A DNA stretch of 20,963 bases from Clostridia bacterium (GTDB lineage Bacteria; Bacillota; Clostridia; Oscillospirales; CAG-272), in assembly GCA_900753285.1 (NCBI GenBank), contig CAADYN010000190.1, positions 1 to 20,963 on the forward strand. The letters are read 5' to 3'. This document shows positions 1 through 7,296 of this stretch, piece by piece. The notes beneath the pieces are model-generated. The model saw only the letters and a program-made list of their open reading frames with translations, was not told the origin of the DNA and ran no database searches. Positions within the stretch are counted from its first letter, which is position 1. Each line of letters opens with the position of its first letter. The translations under genes were made by a program, and so were the position numbers.

Positions 1-1570
1 CCTGCATCAAGTCAAAGGTGTGCTCGCATCTTTCGGGAGAAACAACGGCTTCGGCGAGGGTGCACATATAGTTGTAGTAAAGATCCTGAAACTCCGAGTT
101 CTTCATCAGAGAGTTGTATACGTTCTTCAAAAGCAGAGCAGAGCCGCCTTTCATGAACGAATACGGATCTCCCGAAGCGTCAAAACCGCCGTATCCGAAC
201 GACAAATCGAGGTCTTTGGTAAGGAATCTCCATCTTCCGTCGAATACACCCTCAGCGTCGGGGTCATATCCGTTTTTGTTGTAACGCCATGCGCGGAGAT
301 TGTTGTCGGGCCAGTCCGTGTTTCCGGTATATGCTTCAAAGGCTATGTACTCGATGAAGTTTTGTATGTCTATCATCTCGGTGGCTTTTTTGTAGCATTC
401 GGGGTCTGTCATATCGGACCTTACGATGTATTTCAGCGCGGTATAAAGCTCTTCAACTTCTCCCTCCGGACCGTCGTCAAGATACCATCCCGTGGTTCTG
501 TAAAGCTCCGGCGCGGTACCCTTGAGTGTGGTGAGATATTCTTCGGGTACGCCGTAATTCGCGAGGAAAAAGTCGGTGTCGTAGTCCTCAAGCAGCATTA
601 CAATGCCGTAATATCTGCCGTTTATGTATTCGACTACAGGAGAAATGGCAGGTCTGTCGAGGTCAGTGCCTTCAAGCAACATGAGCAGGGCAGGAGTCGT
701 GAATATTGCGTTTCCTTCGTTGTTCGAGCCGCCGCGGAGAAGCACGGTATCGCTGAAAGCAACGGGAGTACCTGTGTGAGAACCGCGCAGTCCGTCCCAG
801 AACGAATACTCAAAAACTCCGCTGTCGGGGGTATATGCTTTTCGTGCATACAGTCGGAGAGATTTCTGCTTGTTTACTCTCGTATATCCGCCGGAAACTC
901 TCACGCCGCAGTTGACGTTAAGTCCCACAGTGCCGTCCTCGCGAAATACCGTAAGTCCGATGGGTCTTTCCCATTCGATTCCGCGTCCGTAGTAGTTTGC
1001 GTTGGTATACCATGGCTGCCATCCCGGTGGATTCGGCTGACTACCCAGCTTTCCTGGGACAAGAATGCCCGTGTCATTGCTGTAGAAGTTCTTTTTGTCG
1101 GAGATTATAGAATACACCGGCATCTCAAATCTTCCCTCGGGCGCGCTCATGTAAACGAAATTGCACACCTCCGAGACCTGCTCACCATCCTTGAACAGCG
1201 CACAGCGGAGGATAGCCTGTTTGGTAGTTCCGTCGCCTGTGTCGATGTAGTCAAGCTCGAGGGCAGTGCCGGCTTCGTATTTGTTTGAGTCCTTTGTCGG
1301 AGCGGAGCTGTTCGTTGTATAACGCATTTCCACTCCATCCTCGGCTTCGTAAGCAAAGGTGGCGTCTTTTGGCTCGGTGCCGTCCGTGTATATCGCGGGA
1401 GAGGAGCTTGCCGATATCGAGGCTGTTATTTCGTTTTCCGCGTTCTCGATTGCCGCAACGTCCGCTTCGTTCACGGGAGTTGTTCCGAGAGACGCCGCGC
1501 ATCCCGTCAGGCAGAGAGCAATCATGATGATTTTCAGAAAGTCGATGGCTTTTTTGAATATTCGGTTCAT
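1..1570 (-). CDS. CotH kinase family lipoprotein (partial, C-terminus off left edge)
   Basis: 523 codons read without a stop from an ATG at 1570 down to the window edge, so the protein is incomplete at its C-terminus. The first 24 residues are a lipoprotein signal: basic start, hydrophobic stretch, lipobox LTGC with Cys24, so it should be anchored outside the membrane. Residues about 60-140 look like a chitobiase/Fn3-associated beta domain (RYTTNSSAPT at 83-92). From about 145 the CotH kinase fold begins: RVSGG (224-228), KSLRLYARK (236-244), LLRGGSNN (277-284), PVVEYINGRYYGI (311-323), GNTDWPDNN (416-424) and WRFLTKDLDLSFG (447-459), whose Asp453/Asp455 fit the metal-binding motif. Family members are atypical protein kinases (spore-coat CotH) or occur in clostridial surface and cellulosomal proteins; no dockerin or spore context is visible here. 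The start has no obvious Shine-Dalgarno site, but a stop lies close upstream and no other ATG is available. Substrate unknown. Confidence 0.88.
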   Translation of the reverse strand, partial: MNRIFKKAIDFLKIIMIALCLTGCAASLGTTPVNEADVAAIENAENEITASISASSSPAIYTDGTEPKDATFAYEAEDGVEMRYTTNSSAPTKDSNKYEAGTALELDYIDTGDGTTKQAILRCALFKDGEQVSEVCNFVYMSAPEGRFEMPVYSIISDKKNFYSNDTGILVPGKLGSQPNPPGWQPWYTNANYYGRGIEWERPIGLTVFREDGTVGLNVNCGVRVSGGYTRVNKQKSLRLYARKAYTPDSGVFEYSFWDGLRGSHTGTPVAFSDTVLLRGGSNNEGNAIFTTPALLMLLEGTDLDRPAISPVVEYINGRYYGIVMLLEDYDTDFFLANYGVPEEYLTTLKGTAPELYRTTGWYLDDGPEGEVEELYTALKYIVRSDMTDPECYKKATEMIDIQNFIEYIAFEAYTGNTDWPDNNLRAWRYNKNGYDPDAEGVFDGRWRFLTKDLDLSFGYGGFDASGDPYSFMKGGSALLLKNVYNSLMKNSEFQDLYYNYMCTLAEAVVSPERCEHTFDLMQ

Positions 1571-1982
1571 ATATTTGAAGCGCCGCCGAGACTTGTATTA
1601 ACAAACAGTTATAAAAAATCAACATTTGCGGTATTATTGGTGTGACGGATGAACATTTTCTGCAAGCCATCCGAACTTGTCCTGCATATTTGAATAAATA
1701 TTGTTTTTATATGAAAACTGTCTGTGTAACAGCCGGCGGATTTGTGACCTCCTACAATAAAAGGACTTTAATGTTTTGAAATGTAAAAAAACAACATTAC
1801 ACCTTATTATATACTACCGATTTGAAAAAATCAATAGATATTTCCGTTATATTCGCCGAAAATGCGCAAAATTAACAATTCGGAGAATCGCGAATTTCCT
1901 CTTGTTATTTTTCGGATATTATAGTATAATTATAATAGGTTAGAATTTAATCTTCATAATTATAATAGATACGGTGAAAAAT
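1571..1982. other. AT-rich intergenic region between divergent genes
   Basis: About 410 bases without a convincing gene between the minus-strand CotH gene and the plus-strand MutS-like gene. The only well-supported element is the plus-strand promoter at 1902-1930. A 13-bp direct repeat ATAATTATAATAG lies at 1926-1938 and 1956-1968, exactly 30 bp apart. A GGAGG occurs on the minus strand at 1748-1753 but no start codon follows at a usable distance. The CotH promoter must lie here on the minus strand, but I see only weak matches. No tRNA or structured RNA recognised. Confidence 0.6.
1902..1930 (+). promoter_or_regulatory. Promoter of the mutS-like/lrp/aminotransferase operon
   Basis: TTGTTA (1902-1907), a 17-bp spacer and a perfect TATAAT (1925-1930) match the vegetative sigma consensus. 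Transcription would start near 1937, giving a leader of about 45 bases. A second TATAAT at 1961-1966 belongs to the direct repeat and has no good -35. Confidence 0.65.
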
Positions 1983-3608
1983 ATGCCAGATATCAATGAA
2001 AAACTCGATACATCGGATATAAGCCTGCTTTACCCCGACGCCGATACTCTCAGACGACATATGCTCGGCGAGGAGAACGCACGCCTTTCCCACATAACCA
2101 CGGAGCAGCTTGAGCTTGACTACCTCATGGATCTCAAAACCTGCGATTTCGGCAGCTTCTATACCTGCGACCCGGAAGTAATTCTCTACAGACAGGATAC
2201 ATTCGGCGACATGATAGAAAATCCGGAGCTGTCGCACATCCTTCTTAAAATGATACCTCTGCTTAACGACATAACTGAGCTGAGACGCATGAGCAGTGAC
2301 TCCGCAGCGTCAACGGAAGCATATCTCTACAGCATTACAGAAGTAGAGCTTTACACGAGCCTGCTTGATTTGCTCAGAGACAACCTCATTCCGCTCGCGC
2401 CAAAGTTCAAGAGCACTGCGTTCAGACGTTTCGCGGAGAGAATAAACACCCTCACCGGAAGCGAATACTACAAAAACCTCAACGATCAGCTGAAAGAGCT
2501 TACATCAAGAGTGCGCGAGATAAAAAGCGTGACGATAGGCGTAAACTTCGATTCACAGCTGAGAGCAAGCCGCGCGGGAGTTCTCTCGATAAACAACGAA
2601 TACTTCAAGTCAGGTGAGCTTCTTGACAAAATGCTCCGTCTTGACTTCAAAAACGACGAGATGACCTGCATAGCTCCACTCATCCCGTTCAAAAAGGGAC
2701 AGTCGGACAACCAGCAGAACGCACTCGCAAACGCATTCAACGGCGCGATAAACGATGTCTTCCGTCAGTCCATACGCTCGTGGAAGAAGGTTATTCAGCA
2801 TTATGTGCTTGAGAACACCGACTTTCTTATCAGACTTATGCCGGAGATTGAGTTTGTTACAAAGGCTACCGAGCTTCTCATGAGACTTAAGGAAAGAGGA
2901 TGCCCGCTCTGCCACCCCGTTATAAAACCGATGTCGGAGAAGGCGTTTGACGCGAAGGGGCTGTGCAACCCGATAGTCGCCATGAAGCTCGACGCGCCCG
3001 TTGTTCCGAACGACTTCAAGTTCGACGAGGACGGCATGATATATGTGCTGACAGGACCTAACAGAGGCGGTAAATCCGTTATTACCTGCGCCGTCGGTAT
3101 CGCGTTCGTCATGGCACAGCTCGGACTTCCCGTTTGCGCCGATTCATGCGTGATAAGCCCCTGCGACGAGATATTCACACATTTCCCGACAGGAAGCGAA
3201 GATACCATAGACAAGGGACGTCTCGGCGAGGAATGTTCCCGTCTCAGCGCGATTTTCGAGAAAGTCACCGAGGACAGCCTTGTGCTCTGCGATGAGTCTC
3301 TTTCGTCCACAGGCTCGTTTGAAGCGGCTTATATCGCGTCCGAGGTTCTGCAAGGCTTTTCCATGGCAAGATGCCGCGGAATATTCTCGACACACCTGCA
3401 CGATCTTGCGGCTTCCGTGGATTCAATCAACGCGTCCTGCGTACCGAACGGCGGCGTAAAGATAGACAACCTCGTTGCGGCTATAGAAAAAGGCTCGCGC
3501 AGCTTCAAGATTCTCCGTGAAAAGCCTGACGGAAAGAGCTACGCCCGCGATATCGCCGAAAAATACGGACTGTCGCTCGACAAGATAATGACAAAAATCA
3601 AAAAATAA
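1983..3608 (+). CDS. MutS-family ATPase lacking the mismatch-recognition domain
   Basis: A 541-residue protein with the MutS ATPase core at its C-terminus: Walker A GPNRGGKS (359-365 region), Walker B LVLCDES (433-439) and the switch histidine in FSTHLHDLA (468-476). Residues about 40-300 are mostly alpha-helical and resemble the MutS lever/clamp region. The N-terminal mismatch-reading and connector domains of MutS1 (about 850 residues) are absent, and there is no Smr nuclease tail as in MutS2. It therefore belongs to one of the short, poorly characterised MutS-like groups, probably acting on a DNA structure as a dimer rather than in classical mismatch repair; that role is inference. ATG 1983 is preferred because GGTG sits just before it; GTG 1974 in the same frame would add three residues. 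It heads an apparent operon with an Lrp-type regulator and an aminotransferase, 14 bases from the next gene. Confidence 0.85.
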   Translation: MPDINEKLDTSDISLLYPDADTLRRHMLGEENARLSHITTEQLELDYLMDLKTCDFGSFYTCDPEVILYRQDTFGDMIENPELSHILLKMIPLLNDITELRRMSSDSAASTEAYLYSITEVELYTSLLDLLRDNLIPLAPKFKSTAFRRFAERINTLTGSEYYKNLNDQLKELTSRVREIKSVTIGVNFDSQLRASRAGVLSINNEYFKSGELLDKMLRLDFKNDEMTCIAPLIPFKKGQSDNQQNALANAFNGAINDVFRQSIRSWKKVIQHYVLENTDFLIRLMPEIEFVTKATELLMRLKERGCPLCHPVIKPMSEKAFDAKGLCNPIVAMKLDAPVVPNDFKFDEDGMIYVLTGPNRGGKSVITCAVGIAFVMAQLGLPVCADSCVISPCDEIFTHFPTGSEDTIDKGRLGEECSRLSAIFEKVTEDSLVLCDESLSSTGSFEAAYIASEVLQGFSMARCRGIFSTHLHDLAASVDSINASCVPNGGVKIDNLVAAIEKGSRSFKILREKPDGKSYARDIAEKYGLSLDKIMTKIKK

Positions 3609-3622
3609 CAAAGGTAAAAATT

Positions 3623-4099
3623 ATGACAGACCTGCTTAAAATACTGGAAAACGACGCGCGGCTTTCTCCCGAGACTATCGCTCTCATGCTTGACAAGGAA
3701 GTCGGCGACATAAAGAAAATGATAGACGAATACGAGCGTGAAGGCGTTATCCTCGGCTACAGGACAGAGATAGACTGGGACAAGACCGACCGCGAGTACG
3801 TCTCCGCAATGATTGAATTAAAAATCACACCCCAGAGAGACCGCGGATATGACCACGTCGCGCAGAAAATATACAACTACCCCGAAGTCGAGTCGCTGTT
3901 CCTCATGTCGGGAAGCTTTGACCTTGCGGTATTTATTAAAGGAAAGACAATGCGCGAGGTGGCGTTCTTCGTTGCGGAAAAGCTCGCTACAATAGAGGAC
4001 GTTATTTCCACCTCCACGCACTTTGTTTTGAGAAAATACAAGGACAACAATATTGTCTACGGTTCCGTTCCCGTTGATGAGAGAGGAAACGAATTCTGA
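3623..4099 (+). CDS. Lrp/AsnC-family transcriptional regulator
   Basis: 158 residues, the usual size for the family. Residues about 3-50 form the N-terminal helix-turn-helix (ILENDARLSPETIALML and following); residues about 63-140 form the RAM/AsnC ligand-binding domain (YVSAMIELKITP, then MSGSFDLAVFIKG). Family members bind DNA as dimers or higher oligomers and sense amino acids or similar small molecules. The start has an AAGGT site seven bases upstream. Its stop overlaps the start of the aminotransferase gene (TGATG at 4097-4101), so the two are probably translationally coupled. The Lrp-plus-aminotransferase pair is common in Firmicutes and suggests control of amino-acid transamination, perhaps including its own operon. 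Confidence 0.9.
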   Translation: MTDLLKILENDARLSPETIALMLDKEVGDIKKMIDEYEREGVILGYRTEIDWDKTDREYVSAMIELKITPQRDRGYDHVAQKIYNYPEVESLFLMSGSFDLAVFIKGKTMREVAFFVAEKLATIEDVISTSTHFVLRKYKDNNIVYGSVPVDERGNEF

Positions 4100-5265
4100 T
4101 GCTTGACTACTCAAAAATAATATCTGACACCGTGCAGGACATAAAGCCGTCGGGAATACGAAAGTTTTTCGATTTGCTTGACGGAAGGCGCGACGTTATT
4201 TCCCTCACCGTGGGTCAGCCGGATTTTATCACACCGTGGCATATCCGAGTCGCGGCGATAGAATCCCTTGAGAACGGAAAGACCTACTACACGTCAAACG
4301 CCGGAACAATGGAGCTGCGGACGGAAATCTCCGACTATATGCACCGCAGATTCAGCCTGAGTTACGACCCGAAGGACGAGATAATCGTCACAGTCGGCGG
4401 AAGCGAAGCCATTGACTTGTGCATACGAACCCTTGTGAATCCCGGAGACGAGGTTATAATACCACAGCCGTCGTTTGTCTGCTACGGACCTATAACATCA
4501 CTCGCCGGCGGAGTTCCCGTGTATGTCGAAACAAAGGAAGAGGACAACTTCAAGCTCACCCCTGAAGAGCTGAAAAACGCGATAACGCCGAAAACAAAGC
4601 TGCTCGTTCTGCCGTTCCCGAACAATCCGACGGGCGCGATAATGACTCGTGAGGACCTTGAGAAAATAGCGGAGGTTCTGCGCGGAACGGACATTATGGT
4701 GCTGTCTGACGAGATATACTGCGAGCTGACATACGGCAGGGAACACGTCTCCATAGCCTCTCTTGACGGAATGAGGGAAAGATGCGTCGTCGCAAGCGGA
4801 TTTTCAAAGACTTACGCCATGACGGGATGGAGACTCGGATATACTCTTGCGCCGCGTGAAGTGACCAAGCAGATGCTGAAGGTTCACCAGTACGCGATAA
4901 TGTGCGCTCCGACGTCTTCACAGTATGCCGCGGTAGAAGCCATGCGAAACGGAGACCCCGATGTTGACATGATGCGCAGTGAGTACAACCGCAGAAGAAG
5001 ATATATCGTAGCCGGACTTCGCGGGATTGGCTTTGAGTGCTTTGACCCCGAAGGCGCGTTCTATGCTTATCCGAATGTGTCGCGCTACGGACTTTCCTCC
5101 GAGGATTTTGCAAGGAGACTGCTTGACGAAGCCGGAGTCGCGGTAGTTCCGGGAACAGCTTTCGGAGACTGCGGAGAGGGATTCGTCCGTATTTCCTACG
5201 CTTATTCGGTCGAGCACATCGCGAAAGCTCTTGACAGGATAGAAAAATTTGTAAATAATCTTTGA
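4099..5265 (+). CDS. PLP-dependent class I/II aminotransferase
   Basis: 388 residues, full length for fold-type I aminotransferases. The visible active-site set is complete: PFPNNPTG with Asn176, SDEIY with Asp204 and Tyr207, SGFSKTYAMTGWRLGY with the pyridoxal-phosphate lysine Lys237, and Arg364 (FVRISYA) for the substrate carboxylate. It should move an amino group between an amino acid and a 2-oxo acid in the cytoplasm; it resembles the PatA/aspartate-aromatic-alanine group, but the substrate cannot be read from sequence alone. It is the last gene of the operon and starts inside the stop codon of the regulator. No clear terminator follows before the rpmB promoter. Confidence 0.9.
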   Translation: MLDYSKIISDTVQDIKPSGIRKFFDLLDGRRDVISLTVGQPDFITPWHIRVAAIESLENGKTYYTSNAGTMELRTEISDYMHRRFSLSYDPKDEIIVTVGGSEAIDLCIRTLVNPGDEVIIPQPSFVCYGPITSLAGGVPVYVETKEEDNFKLTPEELKNAITPKTKLLVLPFPNNPTGAIMTREDLEKIAEVLRGTDIMVLSDEIYCELTYGREHVSIASLDGMRERCVVASGFSKTYAMTGWRLGYTLAPREVTKQMLKVHQYAIMCAPTSSQYAAVEAMRNGDPDVDMMRSEYNRRRRYIVAGLRGIGFECFDPEGAFYAYPNVSRYGLSSEDFARRLLDEAGVAVVPGTAFGDCGEGFVRISYAYSVEHIAKALDRIEKFVNNL

Positions 5266-5303
5266 TTTTGCGAAAAAAATCGAAATAAAAAGGAATTCAC
5301 CTA

Positions 5304-5332
5304 TTGCATTTTAAAAGCAAGTGTGATATAAT
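5304..5332 (+). promoter_or_regulatory. rpmB promoter
   Basis: TTGCAT (5304-5309), 17 bp, then TATAAT (5327-5332) preceded by TGA, an extended -10. This is a strong vegetative promoter, as expected for a ribosomal protein gene. The leader is about 45 bases and contains the perfect palindrome CCATTAATGG (5361-5370), whose last GG is part of the Shine-Dalgarno site. Confidence 0.75.
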
Positions 5333-5384
5333 ACCTAATGTTGACTTTTGTTTAATGAATCCATTAATGGAGGTGTAACTTATT

Positions 5385-5570
5385 ATGGCAAAGTGCTGCA
5401 TCTGCGGAAAGGGCGTTACATTTGGCTGCAACGTATCCCATTCACATCGTAGAACAAACAGAGCGTGGAAACCGAACATCAGAAAGGTTAAGGCTGTTGT
5501 TAATGGTGAACATACAACAGTAAGCGTATGCTCTCGCTGCCTTCGTTCCGGTAAAATAGAACGCGCGTGA
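5385..5570 (+). CDS. rpmB: Ribosomal protein L28 (bL28), zinc-ribbon form
   Basis: 61 residues, matching the short bacterial L28. The N-terminus MAKCCICGKG, the NVSHSHRRTNRAWKPN core (16-31) and the CSRC near the end are diagnostic. Cys4/Cys7 and Cys49/Cys52 form two CxxC pairs able to bind one zinc, i.e. the C+ paralogue type as opposed to the cysteine-free version used under zinc starvation. It is a structural protein of the large ribosomal subunit. GGAGGTG lies nine bases before the ATG. The gene is monocistronic, with its own promoter and an intrinsic terminator. Confidence 0.97.
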   Translation: MAKCCICGKGVTFGCNVSHSHRRTNRAWKPNIRKVKAVVNGEHTTVSVCSRCLRSGKIERA

Positions 5571-5590
5571 ACAAAATAAACATTATTTGA

Positions 5591-5627
5591 AAACTCTCCC
5601 CCGATTTTTGTCTGAGGAGAGTTTTTA
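5591..5627 (+). terminator. Intrinsic terminator of rpmB
   Basis: AAACTCTCC (5591-5599) pairs perfectly with GGAGAGTTT (5616-5624) around a 16-base loop, followed by more T. It lies 20 bases after the rpmB stop and 12 bases before the next start codon. Confidence 0.8.
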
Positions 5628-5639
5628 ATTATCGAAACC

Positions 5640-6311
5640 ATGAAAAAAGCTATTGCACTTGTTTCCTCCGCCGCACCGTTTTCCCGTGTGCTTGAGGAGG
5701 AGTTTGAAGTTATCCATATGCCGCATGACTGCGAGATAGACCTGCCCGTGTCGACTCACCCCGATATGGTATGCACCGCAGTAGGAGAGAGAATATTCTT
5801 CCCGAAGTCATACGCCGAGAGATATCCGAGTGTTGTCGAGAAAATCTCATCGCTGAGCGGACTTGAACCTGTGCTGTCAACCTCTCCGCGCGGGAAGAAG
5901 TATCCTCTTGACGTGTCTCTTAACACCGCAGTTATCGGGAACACACTCCTGTGCCGCAGAGCTTCGGCTTCATCGGAGCTTCTCGTATATGCGCAGAGCC
6001 TCGGAATGACCGTGCTTGACACAAAACAGGGATACGCAGGCTGCTCGTGCCTTGTCTGCGAAAATCACGTCTATACGGGCAACAGAGGGATTTCAGCTTT
6101 GCTCGAAAAACACGGCATAGACTGTACTCTTGTGCGGGAAGACATCGTGCTGGATGGGTACGACTGCGGATTTATCGGTGGCTGCGGAGGATATTTTGAT
6201 GGGAAAACCTACCTCTACGGCAGTAAGCACGGGGAATATCCGAACTGTGTCGACCTCGCTGACGGAAAACTGCACGACTACGGCGGAATAAAATTTTTAC
6301 CTATAAAATGA
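5640..6311 (+). CDS. GME-fold-like conserved protein (resembles DUF6873)
   Basis: 223 residues, predicted cytoplasmic, no signal or membrane segment. I recognise the general pattern of a clostridial family of unknown function annotated as a guanidino-group-modifying-enzyme (GME) fold: a THPDM motif (39-43), KQGYAGCSC (129-137) and GYDCGFIGGCGG (173-184). GME enzymes such as dimethylarginine hydrolases and deiminases use a Cys/His pair with acidic residues; His40, Asp42, Cys135 and Cys182 are candidates, but the assignment is uncertain and no substrate is known. The start has no Shine-Dalgarno site: the only purine-rich stretch lies 19 bases upstream inside the rpmB terminator arm. The stop overlaps an ATG (ATGA, 6308-6311) and the next gene follows immediately, so it forms an operon with the inositol-monophosphatase-family gene. 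Confidence 0.65.
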   Translation: MKKAIALVSSAAPFSRVLEEEFEVIHMPHDCEIDLPVSTHPDMVCTAVGERIFFPKSYAERYPSVVEKISSLSGLEPVLSTSPRGKKYPLDVSLNTAVIGNTLLCRRASASSELLVYAQSLGMTVLDTKQGYAGCSCLVCENHVYTGNRGISALLEKHGIDCTLVREDIVLDGYDCGFIGGCGGYFDGKTYLYGSKHGEYPNCVDLADGKLHDYGGIKFLPIK

Positions 6312-6325
6312 ACTGTGGAGATAAA

Positions 6326-7120
6326 ATGTACGAATTCATAAACAATACTATGCGAAAAGCGGCGGAAATCATGCTTGAAGCGGATGATATATCGTCCAAG
6401 GTCAAAGCAAAGCCGGGAGACGCGAATTTTGTCACGGCATACGACGTCGCGGTTGAAAAATACTTGACGGAAGAGCTTACAAAACAGCTGCCCGACGCTT
6501 CGGTTATCGGTGAAGAAGAAGCCGCCGAGAACACCTCTGCGCTGAAAGGCGGACTTTACTTCATAATCGACCCTATAGACGGCACGACAAACTTCATCTA
6601 CGGCAGAAGATACAGCGCGATATCCGTAGGTCTTTGCGACAGAGGGGACATGGTGTACGGCGCGATATTCAACCCCTACGCCGACAGACTTTACTTCGCG
6701 GAAAGAGGACGTGGCGCGTTCATGACGGTCAAAAACAAGGACACTGTCAAGCTGAGCGTGCAGGATAAACCTCTTTCAAAGTGTCTCGCGGCGTTCGGTA
6801 CGTCTCCTTACCAAAGAGACCGTTTCGGCTACGCTACATTTGACACGGCATACAAAATGTTTATGAGAACGCTCGATATCAGACGTTCCGGCGCGGCTTC
6901 TCTTGATTTGGCTTCGGTTGCGTCGGGTACGATTGACATATTCTTCGAGTATTCGCTGTCTCCGTGGGATTTTGCGGCAGGCTCGATTATCGTAGAAGAG
7001 GCGGGCGGCATTATCACCGACATGAAAGGACAGAAGCTCGACTTCACTCATCCCTCGTCCGTACTCTGCGGCAACCGACAGGCTCACGAACAGTGGCTTT
7101 GTGAAATCCGTGATATGTGA
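6326..7120 (+). CDS. Inositol monophosphatase family protein
   Basis: 264 residues from ATG 6326, which has GTGGAG five bases upstream; the in-frame ATG at 6308 overlapping the previous stop would add six residues and is less likely. All metal-site motifs of the Li-sensitive Mg-dependent phosphatase family are present: GEE (62-64), DPIDGTTNF (82-90) with Asp82 and Asp85, and WDFAAG (214-219) with Asp215. The enzyme hydrolyses a phosphate monoester in the cytoplasm; family substrates include inositol-1-phosphate, 3'-phosphoadenosine 5'-phosphate and fructose-1,6-bisphosphate. Which applies here is not decidable, although the DPIDGTTNF form is typical of inositol phosphatase/SuhB-type members. 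Co-transcribed with the GME-fold-like gene. Confidence 0.9.
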   Translation: MYEFINNTMRKAAEIMLEADDISSKVKAKPGDANFVTAYDVAVEKYLTEELTKQLPDASVIGEEEAAENTSALKGGLYFIIDPIDGTTNFIYGRRYSAISVGLCDRGDMVYGAIFNPYADRLYFAERGRGAFMTVKNKDTVKLSVQDKPLSKCLAAFGTSPYQRDRFGYATFDTAYKMFMRTLDIRRSGAASLDLASVASGTIDIFFEYSLSPWDFAAGSIIVEEAGGIITDMKGQKLDFTHPSSVLCGNRQAHEQWLCEIRDM

Positions 7121-7156
7121 AAAATAAATCCGACAAAATTTGTTAAATATGACAAT

Positions 7157-7185
7157 TTGAAATTCCCCGAGAAATCTGTTATAAT
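7157..7185 (+). promoter_or_regulatory. Promoter of the MATE transporter leader
   Basis: TTGAAA (7157-7162), 17 bp, TATAAT (7180-7185) with an upstream TGT making an extended -10. The transcript would start near 7192, only about five bases before the hairpin at 7197. Confidence 0.7.
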
Positions 7186-7196
7186 ACTGACACAGC

Positions 7197-7249
7197 GTGT
7201 GGCGAATCTGCGTAAATCCGGTTGCAGAGTCGTCGCACTTTTTTTATTT
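7197..7249 (+). terminator. Leader terminator/attenuator upstream of the MATE gene
   Basis: GTGTGGCGA (7197-7205) pairs with TCGTCGCAC (7230-7238) using two G-U pairs; after one A-G mismatch, TCTGC (7207-7211) pairs with GCAGA (7224-7228) around a 12-base loop. A run of seven T, one A and four T follows. This is a textbook intrinsic terminator, but it sits between the promoter and its gene and leaves no room for a separate aptamer. It could be an attenuator, a protein-controlled antitermination site, or the end of a roughly 55-base small RNA. Confidence 0.7.
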
Positions 7250-7296
7250 TATTGCAGACAAATCGAGCAGTGTCTTTGAAAGGAAAGGTTAAACTG

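Noticed and set aside
20..1288. Long plus-strand open frame (422 codons) opposite the left-edge gene
   Set aside because: It is antisense to the CotH lipoprotein, whose translation shows a lipobox and many family motifs; the plus-strand translation resembles no protein family and has no ribosome site.
1748..1753. Minus-strand GGAGG in the intergenic region suggesting a small gene
   Set aside because: No ATG, GTG or TTG follows at usable distance, and no coding-like frame continues from it.
7222..7296. Upstream in-frame extension of the MATE protein from a TTG
   Set aside because: It would start inside the terminator hairpin, lacks a ribosome site, and adds residues not typical for MATE N-termini; ATG 7297 has a good site.
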